A DNA stretch of 16,537 bases from Candidatus Nanopelagicaceae bacterium (GCA_947488635.1 CANLAY010000003.1:1-16537), one strand, 5' to 3'. Positions 1-8,159 are shown, counted from the stretch's first letter. Program-made: numbers and translations. Notes: generated by a model from the letters alone, not told the origin.

Positions 1-757
1 AGTCGCGCTTATCGCGCTTTAACAGCCCTGCGAACATGCGTGCTGGATCGTACTTAATATCTACAACGCGTTCCTTCATCGGAATAATTGCATTATCAGT
101 GATCTTGATGTGCTCTGGGCAAACTTCAGTACAGCACTTTGTAATGTTACACATTCCAAGGCCGTGCTCTTCTTGCGCAGTGCGCTTGCGATTCTTCAAC
201 ATATCTAGTGGGTGCATATCTAATTCAGCAATACGAATAAAGAAGCGAGGTCCGGCAAAGGACTTCTTGTTTTCTTCGTGATCGCGAATTACGTGGCAAG
301 TATCTTGGCAAAGGAAACATTCGATGCACTTGCGGAACTCTTGTGAACGCTCAACATCGATTTGTTCCATGCGTGCATCACCTGGCGCAAGCTCTTTAGG
401 GTGCTCATAAGCCGGGATTTCCATTGCTTTTCGGTAGTTAAATGAGACATCGGTTACGAGGTCTTTAATTACTGGGAAAGCACGAAGTGGTGTAACGGTA
501 ATGGTTTCGTCATCGCCATACGAAGCAACTTGTGTCATACAAGCAAGACGTGGTTTACCGTTAATCTCCATTGAGCAAGATCCGCATTTACCAGCTTTGC
601 AATTCCAACGAACAGCTAAGTCGCCCATTTGAGTAGCTTGCACGCGGTGGATTACATCGAGAACAACTTCGCCTTCATTGGCTTCTACAACAACATCTTG
701 TAGTGCGCCATCTGTTGCGTCGCCTCGCCAGATACGAAGATTAAGCTTGCGAGTCAT
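1..757 (-). CDS. sdhB: Succinate dehydrogenase iron-sulfur subunit (3' end cut by window)
   Basis: This is the electron-transfer subunit of succinate:quinone oxidoreductase (respiratory complex II). It passes electrons from the flavoprotein to the membrane anchor on the cytoplasmic face. The 252 codons in the window show all three cluster-binding sets. Cys53, Cys58, Cys61 and Cys73 bind the [2Fe-2S] (motif CKAGKCGSC). Cys144, Cys147, Cys150 and Cys213 fit the [4Fe-4S], and Cys154, Cys203 and Cys209 fit the [3Fe-4S], with the same spacing as E. coli SdhB. The ATG at 757 shares its A with the sdhA stop (TAATG), so translation is probably coupled; a weak AAGG lies about 12 nt upstream. No stop is reached, but the family is about 240-260 residues long, so only a few codons at most should be missing. 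The first residue past the edge would start with T, which allows an immediate stop. Identity is secure. Confidence 0.96.
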   Translation of the reverse strand, partial: MTRKLNLRIWRGDATDGALQDVVVEANEGEVVLDVIHRVQATQMGDLAVRWNCKAGKCGSCSMEINGKPRLACMTQVASYGDDETITVTPLRAFPVIKDLVTDVSFNYRKAMEIPAYEHPKELAPGDARMEQIDVERSQEFRKCIECFLCQDTCHVIRDHEENKKSFAGPRFFIRIAELDMHPLDMLKNRKRTAQEEHGLGMCNITKCCTEVCPEHIKITDNAIIPMKERVVDIKYDPARMFAGLLKRDKRD

Positions 758-2640
758 TAGTTGGAACCGCCTTTCGCAATTTCTTCGGGTGTCATGTATT
801 TCTCGAGTTCATGAATATCAAAGAGGTCAAAAAGTTCTTTTGGCATTGGTGGCAAAGGTTGCGCTTTTACATTTACTTGCTTGCCATCAAATGAAGAAAT
901 GTTGTTGACCTGACGCCAAGTTGTATCCATGCCTGGGAAATCATCGCGTGTGTGACCACCGCGAGATTCTTCGCGACGCAGGGCTGACTTTGCAGTGCTT
1001 TCGGCAACTAACAACATATTGTCTAAGTCGAAAGCTAAGTGGAAGCCTGGGTTAAATTTACGACCACCTGAAACTGAAACGCTTGCACTGCGCTTACGAA
1101 TGTCGGCAATTTTTACAATTGCTTCTTCAATTTCTGCGCCAGTGCGGATAATGCCAACTAAATTATGAGTAACTTCTTGTAATTCAGCATGTAATGAATA
1201 TGAATTCTCGCCGCCTTCGCGTGAGAATGGCGCTTCAATTCGAGCTGCTGCTGTTTTAACAGAGGCATCACTAACTGGATTAGCGCCATTGTTCTTTACA
1301 TATTCAACGGCGCCCATTCCGGCGCGACGGCCAAATACCAAAAGATCTGAAAGTGAGTTGCCGCCAAGGCGGTTCGAACCATGCATACCGCCCGCAACTT
1401 CGCCCGCGGCAAATAGCCCCGGAACCCCAACAGCTGCTGCGTTATCTGGCTCTACTTCAACGCCACCCATTACATAGTGACAAGTTGGGCCAACTTCCAT
1501 TGCCTCTTTGGTGATATCTACGCCAGCTAGCTCATAGAACTGATGCCACATAGAGGGCAGACGCTTTTTAATTACATCGGCTGGAATTCGCTTTGAAACA
1601 TCTAGGAATACGCCGCCGTGTTCAGAGCCGCGACCTGATTTAACTTCAGTGTTGATTGCGCGGGCAACTTCATCACGAGGCAATAACTCTGGTGGGCGAC
1701 GGTTGTTATCTTGATCTAGATACCAACGATCTGCTTCAGCTTCGTTATCGGCATAAATATTTTTGAATACATCTGGGATGTACTTAAACATAAAGCGCTC
1801 GCCAATGTTGTTAGTTAAAACGCCACCTTCGCCACGAACAGATTCAGTAACTAAAATTCCGCGGACAGATGGTGGCCAAACCATTCCAGTTGGGTGGAAT
1901 TGTAAGAATTCCATATCAACTAAGTTGGCGCCAGCTTTTAGAGCAAGGGCATGGCCATCGCCAGTGCCTTCCCAAGAGTTCGAAGTAATTTTAAAAGTTT
2001 TGCCAACGCCGCCAGTTGCAATTACAACTGCTGGTGCTTCAAATAACACTTCGTTTCCACTTTCACGCCAGTAACCATAAGCACCCGAGATTTTGCCATT
2101 CTCTTTCAGAATGTCAGTGATAGTTAATTCAGCAAAAACTTTGATGTGACTTTCCATATCGCCAGTTTCGCGACCATCTTTTTGTTGTAACGCAACAATG
2201 CGTTGCTGCATGGTGCGAATTAATTCCAAACCAGTGCGGTCGCCAACGTGAGCTAAACGTGGATATTCGTGTCCACCGAAGTTACGTTGTGAAATCTTTC
2301 CTTCTTTGGTGCGATCAAAGAGAGCGCCCCATGTTTCAAGTTCCCAAATACGATCTGGTGATTCTTTGGCGTGTAGTTCAGCCATACGGTAATGATTTAG
2401 GAACTTACCGCCGCGCATTGTGTCGCGAAAGTGAACCATCCAACTATCTTTATCGTTGACGTTACCCATTGAGGCAGCTGCGCCACCTTCAGCCATAACG
2501 GTGTGGGCCTTGCCGAATAGTGATTTACAGATGATTGCTACGCGTAAACCTGCTTCGCGAGCTTCAACGGCAGCACGTAAACCAGCGCCACCGGCGCCGA
2601 TGATTAGTACGTCGTAGTTATGACGTTCCATATTTGTCAT
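757..2640 (-). CDS. sdhA: Succinate dehydrogenase flavoprotein subunit
   Basis: This catalytic subunit oxidises succinate to fumarate using covalently bound FAD. The 627 residues start with a Rossmann dinucleotide motif (GAGGAGLRAA, residues 15-24). His46 in AHTVMAEGG matches the histidine that carries the 8-alpha-linked FAD. Substrate-site residues align with the family: His249 (FHPTG), Thr265-Glu266 and Arg269 (VTESVRGEGG), Arg322, His388 (PTCHYVMGG) and Arg424 (GSNRLGGNSL). Length and the SdhC-SdhA-SdhB order resemble mycobacterial Sdh1 (Rv0249c-Rv0247c, from memory) rather than the classical sdhCDAB operon. The start at 2640 has AAGGGG with a 9-nt spacer; an ATG three codons further in is possible but worse placed. 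It begins 15 nt after the sdhC stop and overlaps sdhB by one base. Nothing essential is missing. Confidence 0.97.
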   Translation of the reverse strand: MTNMERHNYDVLIIGAGGAGLRAAVEAREAGLRVAIICKSLFGKAHTVMAEGGAAASMGNVNDKDSWMVHFRDTMRGGKFLNHYRMAELHAKESPDRIWELETWGALFDRTKEGKISQRNFGGHEYPRLAHVGDRTGLELIRTMQQRIVALQQKDGRETGDMESHIKVFAELTITDILKENGKISGAYGYWRESGNEVLFEAPAVVIATGGVGKTFKITSNSWEGTGDGHALALKAGANLVDMEFLQFHPTGMVWPPSVRGILVTESVRGEGGVLTNNIGERFMFKYIPDVFKNIYADNEAEADRWYLDQDNNRRPPELLPRDEVARAINTEVKSGRGSEHGGVFLDVSKRIPADVIKKRLPSMWHQFYELAGVDITKEAMEVGPTCHYVMGGVEVEPDNAAAVGVPGLFAAGEVAGGMHGSNRLGGNSLSDLLVFGRRAGMGAVEYVKNNGANPVSDASVKTAAARIEAPFSREGGENSYSLHAELQEVTHNLVGIIRTGAEIEEAIVKIADIRKRSASVSVSGGRKFNPGFHLAFDLDNMLLVAESTAKSALRREESRGGHTRDDFPGMDTTWRQVNNISSFDGKQVNVKAQPLPPMPKELFDLFDIHELEKYMTPEEIAKGGSN

Positions 2641-2655
2641 TTACTCGTGCCCCTT

Positions 2656-3456
2656 TTAGAAGAAGTAGAAATTGGTCCAGGCGCCAGTTGCAACTTGGCG
2701 AACATAAATATCAGCAAAAGCAACTGCTCCTAATGAATACCAAGCAAATTGTTGATGGTAATGATTAAGAATTGAAACGCGAGTCCAGAGCTTGTAACGC
2801 AAAGGATGAGCTGAGAAATTCTTTAGGCGACCACCGATGGTGTGGCGGCAAGTGTGGCAAGACAATGAGTAGAACCACAAAAGAGTTGAGCTAAGAATCA
2901 GAACTACGGAACCAACACTTAAATGTCCCCATTCACCTTCGACGCTCTTAAGTGAAATAATTGCGTCATAGGTGAGGAAAACGTTGAACACTAAGCCGGC
3001 GTAGAAGAACCAACGGTGTGCGTTCTGCAAGATAAGTGGTGCGCGAGTTTCGCCAGTGTATTTAGTGTGTGGTTCGGCAACTGCACATGCTGGTGGTGAT
3101 AACCAGAATGAACGGTAGTAAGCCTTGCGGTAGTAATAACAAGTCATTCGGAAACCAAGTGGGAAAATCAAAATAATTAGCGCGGGTGAAAGTGCGAAGT
3201 TAAATATTTCGGCACTAACTGGGTTGAAGCCTAAAAAAACTGCTTCAGGAACGCATGCCTCAGATAAACAAGGTGAGTAGAAAGGAGAGATCAAATGATC
3301 TTTATAGTAATTAGCACCTTCAAATGCGCGGAAAGTTGCGTAGATGACGAATGAAAATAGAACTCCGAAAGTAATTGCTGGCTCTAGCCACCATTTATCG
3401 GTGCGAAGGGTGCGCTCTTTGATCTTGGCGCGGCCCGGTGAAAAAACTCCCGACAT
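2656..3456 (-). CDS. sdhC: Succinate dehydrogenase membrane anchor subunit (cytochrome b-type)
   Basis: This membrane subunit anchors the SdhAB dimer and should carry quinone and probably haem b. The 266 residues contain about five hydrophobic segments, at roughly residues 24-44, 84-104, 147-168, 177-199 and 235-257. That is the pattern of single-chain anchors with five helices rather than separate SdhC and SdhD. Histidines near helix ends (His147, His201, His205, His232, His234) are candidate haem ligands, but I cannot assign them without an alignment. The loop after helix 1 has two cysteines (63 and 68) that could be outside the cytoplasm. The ATG at 3456 is preceded by AAGGGAG with a 9-nt spacer, the best Shine-Dalgarno in the window. 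It is the first gene of the sdhCAB operon. The anchor is divergent in sequence, so the call leans on its position before sdhA and its topology. Confidence 0.9.
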   Translation of the reverse strand: MSGVFSPGRAKIKERTLRTDKWWLEPAITFGVLFSFVIYATFRAFEGANYYKDHLISPFYSPCLSEACVPEAVFLGFNPVSAEIFNFALSPALIILIFPLGFRMTCYYYRKAYYRSFWLSPPACAVAEPHTKYTGETRAPLILQNAHRWFFYAGLVFNVFLTYDAIISLKSVEGEWGHLSVGSVVLILSSTLLWFYSLSCHTCRHTIGGRLKNFSAHPLRYKLWTRVSILNHYHQQFAWYSLGAVAFADIYVRQVATGAWTNFYFF

Positions 3457-3609
3457 AGTTCACGACTCCCTTAGTTCCTTACTCATAAATCTCTAAGGGG
3501 AAGTCTCCTCTCATGGCTTTGAGCGCGCTAGGCGATGTCTTGCTTGAGCGCTATGAAATCAGCCACAAGATCCACCTAAAAACGGTGGGTTAAGTAACTT
3601 TAGAAAATA
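3457..3609 (-). promoter_or_regulatory. sdhCAB upstream region, promoter not resolved
   Basis: This 153-nt leader lies between tRNA-Ser and sdhC, both on the minus strand. It should hold the sdh promoter unless the operon is read through from the tRNA. I find no convincing -35/-10 pair. Visible items are the sdhC Shine-Dalgarno at 3466-3472, a 5-bp hairpin (CCACC/GGTGG, 3572-3588) without a following T-run, and two spaced copies of an 8-mer at 3519-3551. I see no gene in it; an 11-codon reading frame at about 3513-3478 has no ribosome site. Confidence 0.4.
3519..3551. repeat. Paired 8-bp direct repeat upstream of sdhC
   Basis: TTGAGCGC occurs at 3519-3526 and again at 3544-3551. On the minus strand both copies are preceded by TAGCGC-like sequence, so the units read TAGCGCTCAA and TAGCGCGCTCAA. 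The 25-nt spacing is about two and a half helical turns. It could be a regulator site for sdh, but a short repeat like this can also arise by chance. Confidence 0.3.
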
Positions 3610-3695
3610 TGGCGGAGGGCGAGGGATTTGAACCCTCGAGGCTTTCACCTGCCGGTTTTCAAGACCGGTGCACTCGGCCGCTATGCGAGCCCTCC
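3610..3695 (-). tRNA. tRNA-Ser, anticodon UGA
   Basis: The minus strand folds as a class II tRNA. The acceptor arms are GGAGGGC and GCCCTCC (7 bp) with discriminator G. The anticodon stem CCGGT/ACCGG encloses the loop CTTGAAA, giving anticodon TGA. A long variable arm and a T-arm with GGTTCAAATCC follow. The encoded 3' end is CCA, so the gene is 86 nt; the tRNA-Ala and tRNA-Ile genes in the same window lack an encoded CCA. A possible -10 (TAGATT, 3703-3708) sits 7 nt before the 5' end, without a clear -35. It lies just downstream of the serS operon, whose enzyme charges this tRNA. Confidence 0.97.
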
Positions 3696-3753
3696 GCGGC
3701 GTAATCTACCTGAGGATGGCGCTTATCTAAAATTGAGTGAAAATTACTTGAAG

Positions 3754-4569
3754 TTAAGCGGGAAGTGCGAGTAGCTCTTCAATCACAATCGCAACACCAT
3801 CGTCGGTATGTGGCAGTGCAACTGATTTCGCGTGTTTTGGTCCATCTGGGTGGCCATCTGCCATTGCATATGAGCGACCACACCATTGCAACATTGAGAA
3901 ATCATTTGGATTATCACCGAATGAGACACAATCGGCTGCATCAATATTTAATCGTGCTGCCATCTTGGCCAATGTGGCACCTTTTGAAACGCCGATTGCT
4001 GAAATTTCTAATAGTGAATCGTGAGGGTTTGAGTGGGTAACGGTCACAATTCCAGCTAGTTCTTTTAGGGCGATTTCTAACATTTCATCTGATGAAAGCT
4101 CTTGATCTGAACAACGCGCTAGCAGCTTTAGTGCAGGCGCTGCCATGATTTCTTCAATTGCTTCAACGCCGACGTTATCTAAACCAACATCCCAACGTGG
4201 AATATATTTCTTTTCACGATGAAAATAATTATGTGATTCAACTGCAAAACTAACTTGAGGGATTACGGCACGTAATCGTTTTATGGTTTCTAGTTGAGCA
4301 TCAACTGGCATTAACCATTCTTCAAGAACTTTGCCATTATGTAAGTCATAAAGCATTGCACCGTTGCCACAAATAGCATTACCGATACCGAATGCTTCTT
4401 TAATTTCGGGCATCCAACGCGGTGGGCGACCGGTTACAAAGAAGATCTCGATTCCCATTGCGTGAGCGCGACGGAAAGCATCAATAGTTCGTTGTGAGAT
4501 ATCGCCGTAGTGCGCAACGACGGTTCCATCTAAATCACTGGCGATTAATTTTGGGCGTCTACCGGTCAC
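3754..4569 (-). CDS. Cof-type HAD-IIB phosphatase
   Basis: This is a cytoplasmic Mg-dependent haloacid dehalogenase-superfamily phosphatase, probably acting on a small phosphorylated metabolite; its substrate cannot be read from sequence. The 271 residues carry the four HAD motifs: I, DLDGT with Asp12 and Asp14; II, VTGRP with Thr46; III, Lys196 in GVSKG; IV, GDNPND at 218-223. The large insert between motifs II and III is the type IIB cap. The start is GTG at 4569, overlapping the serS stop by 4 nt (GTGA), so translation is probably coupled to serS. It is the last gene of the GDPD-pheA-serS-HAD operon. Mycobacteria also carry a HAD gene in the general neighbourhood of serS (from memory), but this does not reveal function. 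Confidence 0.9.
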   Translation of the reverse strand: MTGRRPKLIASDLDGTVVAHYGDISQRTIDAFRRAHAMGIEIFFVTGRPPRWMPEIKEAFGIGNAICGNGAMLYDLHNGKVLEEWLMPVDAQLETIKRLRAVIPQVSFAVESHNYFHREKKYIPRWDVGLDNVGVEAIEEIMAAPALKLLARCSDQELSSDEMLEIALKELAGIVTVTHSNPHDSLLEISAIGVSKGATLAKMAARLNIDAADCVSFGDNPNDFSMLQWCGRSYAMADGHPDGPKHAKSVALPHTDDGVAIVIEELLALPA

Positions 4570-5828
4570 ACTAACTCGAATCGAGTCATACCTAAGAAAG
4601 GTTGCAGTGCAGCTGGCACATTTACCGTTCCATCAGCGTTTTGATGATTTTCTAGAATTGCCACAATCATGCGAGGGATTGCAACCAAGGTGCCATTTAG
4701 TGTGGCAACCGCTGAAGTTTTGTCACCTTCTTTAAAGCGAATATTTAAGCGGCGAGCTTGAAACTCGGTGCAGTTAGAAGTACTAGTTACCTCGCGATAT
4801 GACTTTTGAGTTGGAATCCACGCTTCAATATCGAATTTACGAGTCGCACTTGATCCGAGATCCCCTGATGCCACATCGATTACGCGGTAAGGGATCTCCA
4901 TTGCATTAAGGAAATCTTTCTCCCATTGCAATAACCGTTGGTGTTCGGCAACAGCTTGATCGGGGTGACAGAAACTAAACATTTCAACTTTATCAAATTG
5001 GTGAACACGGATAATTCCGCGAGTATCTTTTCCATAAGTGCCAGCTTCACGACGAAAACAAGTGCTGTAACCCGCGTAGCGCATTGGCAATTTATCCGCT
5101 GGCAAAATCTCATCCATATGGAACGCTGCAAGTGGCACTTCACTAGTTCCAACTAAATACATGTCATCTTTTTCTAGACGATAAACATTCTCAGCAGCTT
5201 GGCCCAGGAATCCAGTGCCTTCCATTGCTGGTGGATTAACAAGTACTGGCGGAATAACTGGAGTGAAGCCAGCTTTAACTGCGCTACTAATTGCGTAGTT
5301 AACAAGTGCGAATTCAAGTAGTGCACCAACGCCAGTTAAATAATAAGAACGAGAACCTGAAACTTTTGCGCCACGTTCGGTATCAATGGCCCCAAGTAGT
5401 TTTCCTAGCTCGACATGATCTTTTGGTTCAAAGTCAGAAAATTCACGCGGGGTGCCAACGTGTTCGATAATTACAAAATCTGCTTCGCCACCAATTGGTG
5501 CTGCAGGGTCAAGAAGATTTGAAAGTTTTAGCGCTTCGGCATGTGCTTCGACTTCTATTTCAACTCGCTTGCTATCGGCAGCTTTAACTTTATTAGCTAA
5601 ATCTTTAGCGTTTTCCAGTAGAGCTGCTTTCTCATCGCCTTTGGCGTTACCAACTGCTTTAGAGAGCGTGTTCTGTTCAGCACGAAGTGCTTCGAATTCA
5701 TTAATTGCAGCGCGGCGTTTTTCATCGAGAGCTAATACTTGATCAACAATGCCGGCATCTTCGCCACGACCAGTTTGAGAGGCGCGAATTAAATCAGGGT
5801 TCTCGCGTAGTAATTTGATATCAATCAT
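4566..5828 (-). CDS. serS: Seryl-tRNA synthetase
   Basis: This class II aminoacyl-tRNA synthetase charges tRNA-Ser in the cytoplasm. The 420 residues match the family length. Residues 25-105 are rich in Glu, Lys and Ala and form the N-terminal coiled-coil arm that binds the long variable arm of tRNA-Ser. The catalytic core shows motif 1 around 187-206 (GFTPVIPP), TSE at 228-230, motif 2 with FRREAG at 258-263, and motif 3 at 381-396 with Arg386 (GTLVAIPR and AILENHQ). The ATG at 5828 overlaps the pheA stop (ATGA) and has GAGAGGA a few bases upstream, a good ribosome site that supports this start. tRNA-Ser(UGA) lies about 0.9 kb downstream on the same strand. Identity is secure. Confidence 0.98.
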   Translation of the reverse strand: MIDIKLLRENPDLIRASQTGRGEDAGIVDQVLALDEKRRAAINEFEALRAEQNTLSKAVGNAKGDEKAALLENAKDLANKVKAADSKRVEIEVEAHAEALKLSNLLDPAAPIGGEADFVIIEHVGTPREFSDFEPKDHVELGKLLGAIDTERGAKVSGSRSYYLTGVGALLEFALVNYAISSAVKAGFTPVIPPVLVNPPAMEGTGFLGQAAENVYRLEKDDMYLVGTSEVPLAAFHMDEILPADKLPMRYAGYSTCFRREAGTYGKDTRGIIRVHQFDKVEMFSFCHPDQAVAEHQRLLQWEKDFLNAMEIPYRVIDVASGDLGSSATRKFDIEAWIPTQKSYREVTSTSNCTEFQARRLNIRFKEGDKTSAVATLNGTLVAIPRMIVAILENHQNADGTVNVPAALQPFLGMTRFELV

Positions 5829-6652
5829 TTACTTTCCTCTCGCGGGTATGAACCTAGGAATCTTATTTCCTCGCAGATCTCACGAAGGCGAGTAACAGCT
5901 TGGCCAACGTTAGCGTCGCTGATATGCCCTTCGGCATCAACAATAAAGTGGTAATCGCCTAACTCTTTACCCGTTGGGCGGCTTTGAATGAAAGTTAAGT
6001 TGACGTTGCGGGTGGCGAATTCAGTCAAAATTTCTAATAGTGCGCCTGCGTGGTCGGTGCCGATAAAGATTGCCATTGAAGTTCGGTCGTGCCTGGTCGG
6101 TTTGGTTAACTCGCCAGGTTTAGAGACAAGAACGAAGCGAGTTACTGCGCCGTTGTTATCGCCAATGTTTTCAGCAACTATTTCTAAGCCATAGTGATCG
6201 GCAGCAATAGCAGATGCAATTGCAGCATCGAACTCGCCGCGGTTAAGCGCTTCTGCGGCTGCGGCAGTTGAATTTGTCGCAACAACTTCAGCGTGCGGAT
6301 AGTTGGTGGCAATGTAGGTACGACATTGCGCTTCGGCATGTGGGTGGGTGGCAATTCTTTTGATCTCTTTAGTTCCAGGTTTAACCATAAAGGCAAATGA
6401 AACTGGCAAAGTAACTTCACCAGCAATTATCAGTGGATCACCTGTTGCTAATTCATCTAACGTGCGCGCAACAACGCCTTCGACAGAATTCTCAATAGGT
6501 ACTAATGCAAATTCGGCGTCATTCTTACGAACCGCATTTAAAGCTGCGGTGACATTTGCATATGGAATAAGTTGATCTGAAGAGGTCGTAATTTTCTTGA
6601 GTGCCGCCTCGGTAAAGGTCGCTGCAGGACCGAGATATGCGTATGTGCTCAC
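5825..6652 (-). CDS. pheA: Prephenate dehydratase (monofunctional, with ACT domain)
   Basis: This enzyme converts prephenate to phenylpyruvate, the committed step to phenylalanine. The 275 residues comprise a dehydratase domain (about 3-180) and a C-terminal ACT regulatory domain (about 190-270). Visible motifs are [10 protein letters not shown] (6-15), VPIENSVEG (51-59) and the catalytic TRF at 171-173. In the ACT domain, GALLEIL (203-209) and QSRP (223-226) are the phenylalanine-binding motifs; the usual form of the second is ESRP, so the Glu is replaced by Gln here. There is no chorismate mutase domain, as is usual in actinobacteria. The start is GTG at 6652, three bases after the GDPD stop and without a Shine-Dalgarno, so it probably relies on reinitiation. 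It overlaps serS by 4 nt. Confidence 0.96.
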   Translation of the reverse strand: MSTYAYLGPAATFTEAALKKITTSSDQLIPYANVTAALNAVRKNDAEFALVPIENSVEGVVARTLDELATGDPLIIAGEVTLPVSFAFMVKPGTKEIKRIATHPHAEAQCRTYIATNYPHAEVVATNSTAAAAEALNRGEFDAAIASAIAADHYGLEIVAENIGDNNGAVTRFVLVSKPGELTKPTRHDRTSMAIFIGTDHAGALLEILTEFATRNVNLTFIQSRPTGKELGDYHFIVDAEGHISDANVGQAVTRLREICEEIRFLGSYPREESK

Positions 6653-6655
6653 TGG

Positions 6656-7351
6656 TTAAGGATACCCGAGCTCACTCACTGCTCGCGCCGGCATATCTGT
6701 AATTACAACGTCGACACCTAGCTCGGCACATAGTTTTAGATCAATTACATCATTTACTGTCCAAACGAAAACCCGTTTTCCTTCACTTTGATATTTAGCC
6801 ACTAATTCAGGGTGATTTCTGATTTCTTCAATACTTGGCGCAAATGATTTAGCGGAAGAAAAGCGATTCATGATCGGTGCATTTAACGCGTTCACTAAAG
6901 CAACTGTTTCTATGCCAGTTTCAAACCTGACCACTTTTTCTATTGCGAGCCAACTAAAACTTAGTAGTGCAATATCTAAATCTTTAAAAGGTTTCACGAG
7001 TTCGAGAATCTTGTTCTCTACCTCGTTGCCTGATGGCACAGGGTGTTTCGTCTCTAACGCCAAAGATTTCTTATGTTCGCTAGCGATTTCTAGGAGTTCG
7101 GTTAATAACATTAAATCTGGATAGATTTCTTTTAACTTTGAGTATTCGGTCTGTGCAACTACCGCTTTATGGTTGGCCATGCGCAACATATTTGAATCGT
7201 GCCAAATTATTACCTGATTATCTTTGGTCAACCTTAAGTCGCATTCAAAACCATCGGCGCCGTCGGCAATCGCCGCCATAAATGCAGTACGGGTATTTTC
7301 TGGATGATCGAATGAAGATCCACGATGCGCATAAATGAGAGGCCTAGGCAT
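6656..7351 (-). CDS. Glycerophosphodiester phosphodiesterase
   Basis: This enzyme hydrolyses glycerophosphodiesters from phospholipid turnover to sn-glycerol 3-phosphate and an alcohol. The 231-residue TIM-barrel protein has the family signature: HRG at 9-11, PENT at 17-20, Glu36 and Asp38 (GFECDLRLTKD) and His51 (WHD). Later landmarks are LETKHP and the C-terminal VFVWTVND. Metal and catalytic residues are all present. There is no signal peptide, so it should be cytoplasmic. The closest actinobacterial counterpart is probably the GlpQ1 type that lies near pheA in mycobacteria, but I leave the symbol blank. The ATG at 7351 has no Shine-Dalgarno. It is the first gene of the operon and diverges from the PP2C gene across 34 nt. 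Confidence 0.93.
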   Translation of the reverse strand: MPRPLIYAHRGSSFDHPENTRTAFMAAIADGADGFECDLRLTKDNQVIIWHDSNMLRMANHKAVVAQTEYSKLKEIYPDLMLLTELLEIASEHKKSLALETKHPVPSGNEVENKILELVKPFKDLDIALLSFSWLAIEKVVRFETGIETVALVNALNAPIMNRFSSAKSFAPSIEEIRNHPELVAKYQSEGKRVFVWTVNDVIDLKLCAELGVDVVITDMPARAVSELGYP

Positions 7352-7378
7352 TGATCACTTAGCGATCAGCGTTAGGCT
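7351..7378 (+). promoter_or_regulatory. Promoter of the PP2C-pknB operon (leaderless type)
   Basis: The -35 TTGATC (7351-7356) and the -10 TAGGCT (7373-7378) are separated by 16 nt. The hexamer is followed by only 7 nt before the ATG at 7386, so transcription would start at or next to the start codon. No Shine-Dalgarno is visible (only AAGG 3 nt before the ATG). The -35 overlaps the start codon of the divergent GDPD gene. On the opposite strand, TAGCCT at 7374-7379 could be that gene's -10, so the two promoters may lie back to back. A 6-bp inverted repeat (CTTAGC 7358-7363, GCTAAG 7376-7381) spans the interval. Confidence 0.6.
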
Positions 7379-7385
7379 AAGGCAC

Positions 7386-8159
7386 ATGAGCCAACCGGTA
7401 TTCGCACTTGCTGCGCGTTCGGCTATTGGGCTGCGCCGATCTGGTAACGAAGACTCTGCAATCACATCTGCAAACTTAATCGCTGTGGCCGATGGAATGG
7501 GTGGACACGCTGGCGGTGAAGTCGCATCTGCGATTGCTATTAGAGAGTTAACTAAGTTAATCCCAATTTCACAAAGTATTCATATTGATGCAGACTCGAT
7601 TGAAGATTTATTGGCACAGGCAATGGTAGATATTGATTTAGAAATTGCCCGCGTTGCAAATGAAGATCCAGAACTTCGTGGAATGGGAACTACTTTGACA
7701 GCCTTGTTGTTGCACGAAGATCGCATCGCACTTATGCATATCGGTGACTCGCGCGCATATCGCTTGCGTGATGGAGAATTAGAACAATTAAGCCTTGATC
7801 ACACTGTGCTGCAAGAGTTAATTGATCAAGGTAAGTTAACTTTGGCCGAAGCTAATGATCATCCGCAGCGTTCTTTGCTTACACAAGTATTAATGGGTTC
7901 TGGAAATCTTGACCCGGTATTGGTCGTTTATGAACGCAAAGCTGGCGATCGCTACTTACTTTGTAGTGATGGGCTAAGTAGTGTGCTTACCAATAAGGAA
8001 ATTAAATCTTTATTGAAGAAGAATAAGCGTGAAGATGCAGTTGCTGCCCTGGTTGATGCGACCTATGTAAATGACGCACCCGATAACGTCACAGTAATTG
8101 TCGCCGATATCGCAACAGATTTAACGGTTGAAACCGAACTACACGGGGCTAGTAAATGA
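7386..8159 (+). CDS. PP2C-family Ser/Thr protein phosphatase (PstP-like, soluble)
   Basis: This metal-dependent phosphatase probably reverses phosphorylation by the kinase encoded next to it. The 257 residues hold the PP2C motifs: SGNED (19-23), VADGMGGHAGGE with Asp36-Gly37 (34-45), GMGTT (99-103), HIGDSRAY (118-125), LCSDGLS with Asp195 (192-198) and DNVT (233-236). The full set of metal-binding aspartates appears present. Unlike mycobacterial PstP (about 510 residues), there is no transmembrane segment and no extracytoplasmic domain after the catalytic core, so the protein should be cytosolic. I chose the ATG at 7386 because MSQPVFAL begins the conserved fold and sits at the right distance from the promoter. 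An upstream in-frame ATG at 7335 would lie inside the GDPD coding region. It overlaps pknB by 4 nt (ATGA). Confidence 0.94.
   Translation: MSQPVFALAARSAIGLRRSGNEDSAITSANLIAVADGMGGHAGGEVASAIAIRELTKLIPISQSIHIDADSIEDLLAQAMVDIDLEIARVANEDPELRGMGTTLTALLLHEDRIALMHIGDSRAYRLRDGELEQLSLDHTVLQELIDQGKLTLAEANDHPQRSLLTQVLMGSGNLDPVLVVYERKAGDRYLLCSDGLSSVLTNKEIKSLLKKNKREDAVAALVDATYVNDAPDNVTVIVADIATDLTVETELHGASK

Noticed and set aside
3478..3513. An 11-codon reading frame (minus strand) before sdhC, possibly a leader peptide.
   Set aside because: There is no ribosome site or leaderless -10 before its ATG, no run of regulatory codons, and no attenuator-like alternative hairpins.
3572..3588. Hairpin CCACC/GGTGG downstream of tRNA-Ser as an intrinsic terminator.
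   Set aside because: The stem is only 5 bp with a 7-nt loop, and no T-run follows on either strand.
4880..5152. Sizeable open frames inside known genes, such as 4880-5152 (minus) in serS, 12200-12463 (minus) in gyrA and 15319-15741 (plus) over gyrB.
   Set aside because: They overlap strongly conserved genes in another frame, look compositionally like shadows, and show no recognisable domain or ribosome site.
7335..7385. An N-terminal extension of the PP2C protein from the ATG at 7335.
   Set aside because: It would start inside the divergent GDPD gene and upstream of the likely transcription start; the extra 17 residues do not match the PP2C fold, and the ATG at 7386 fits the promoter.
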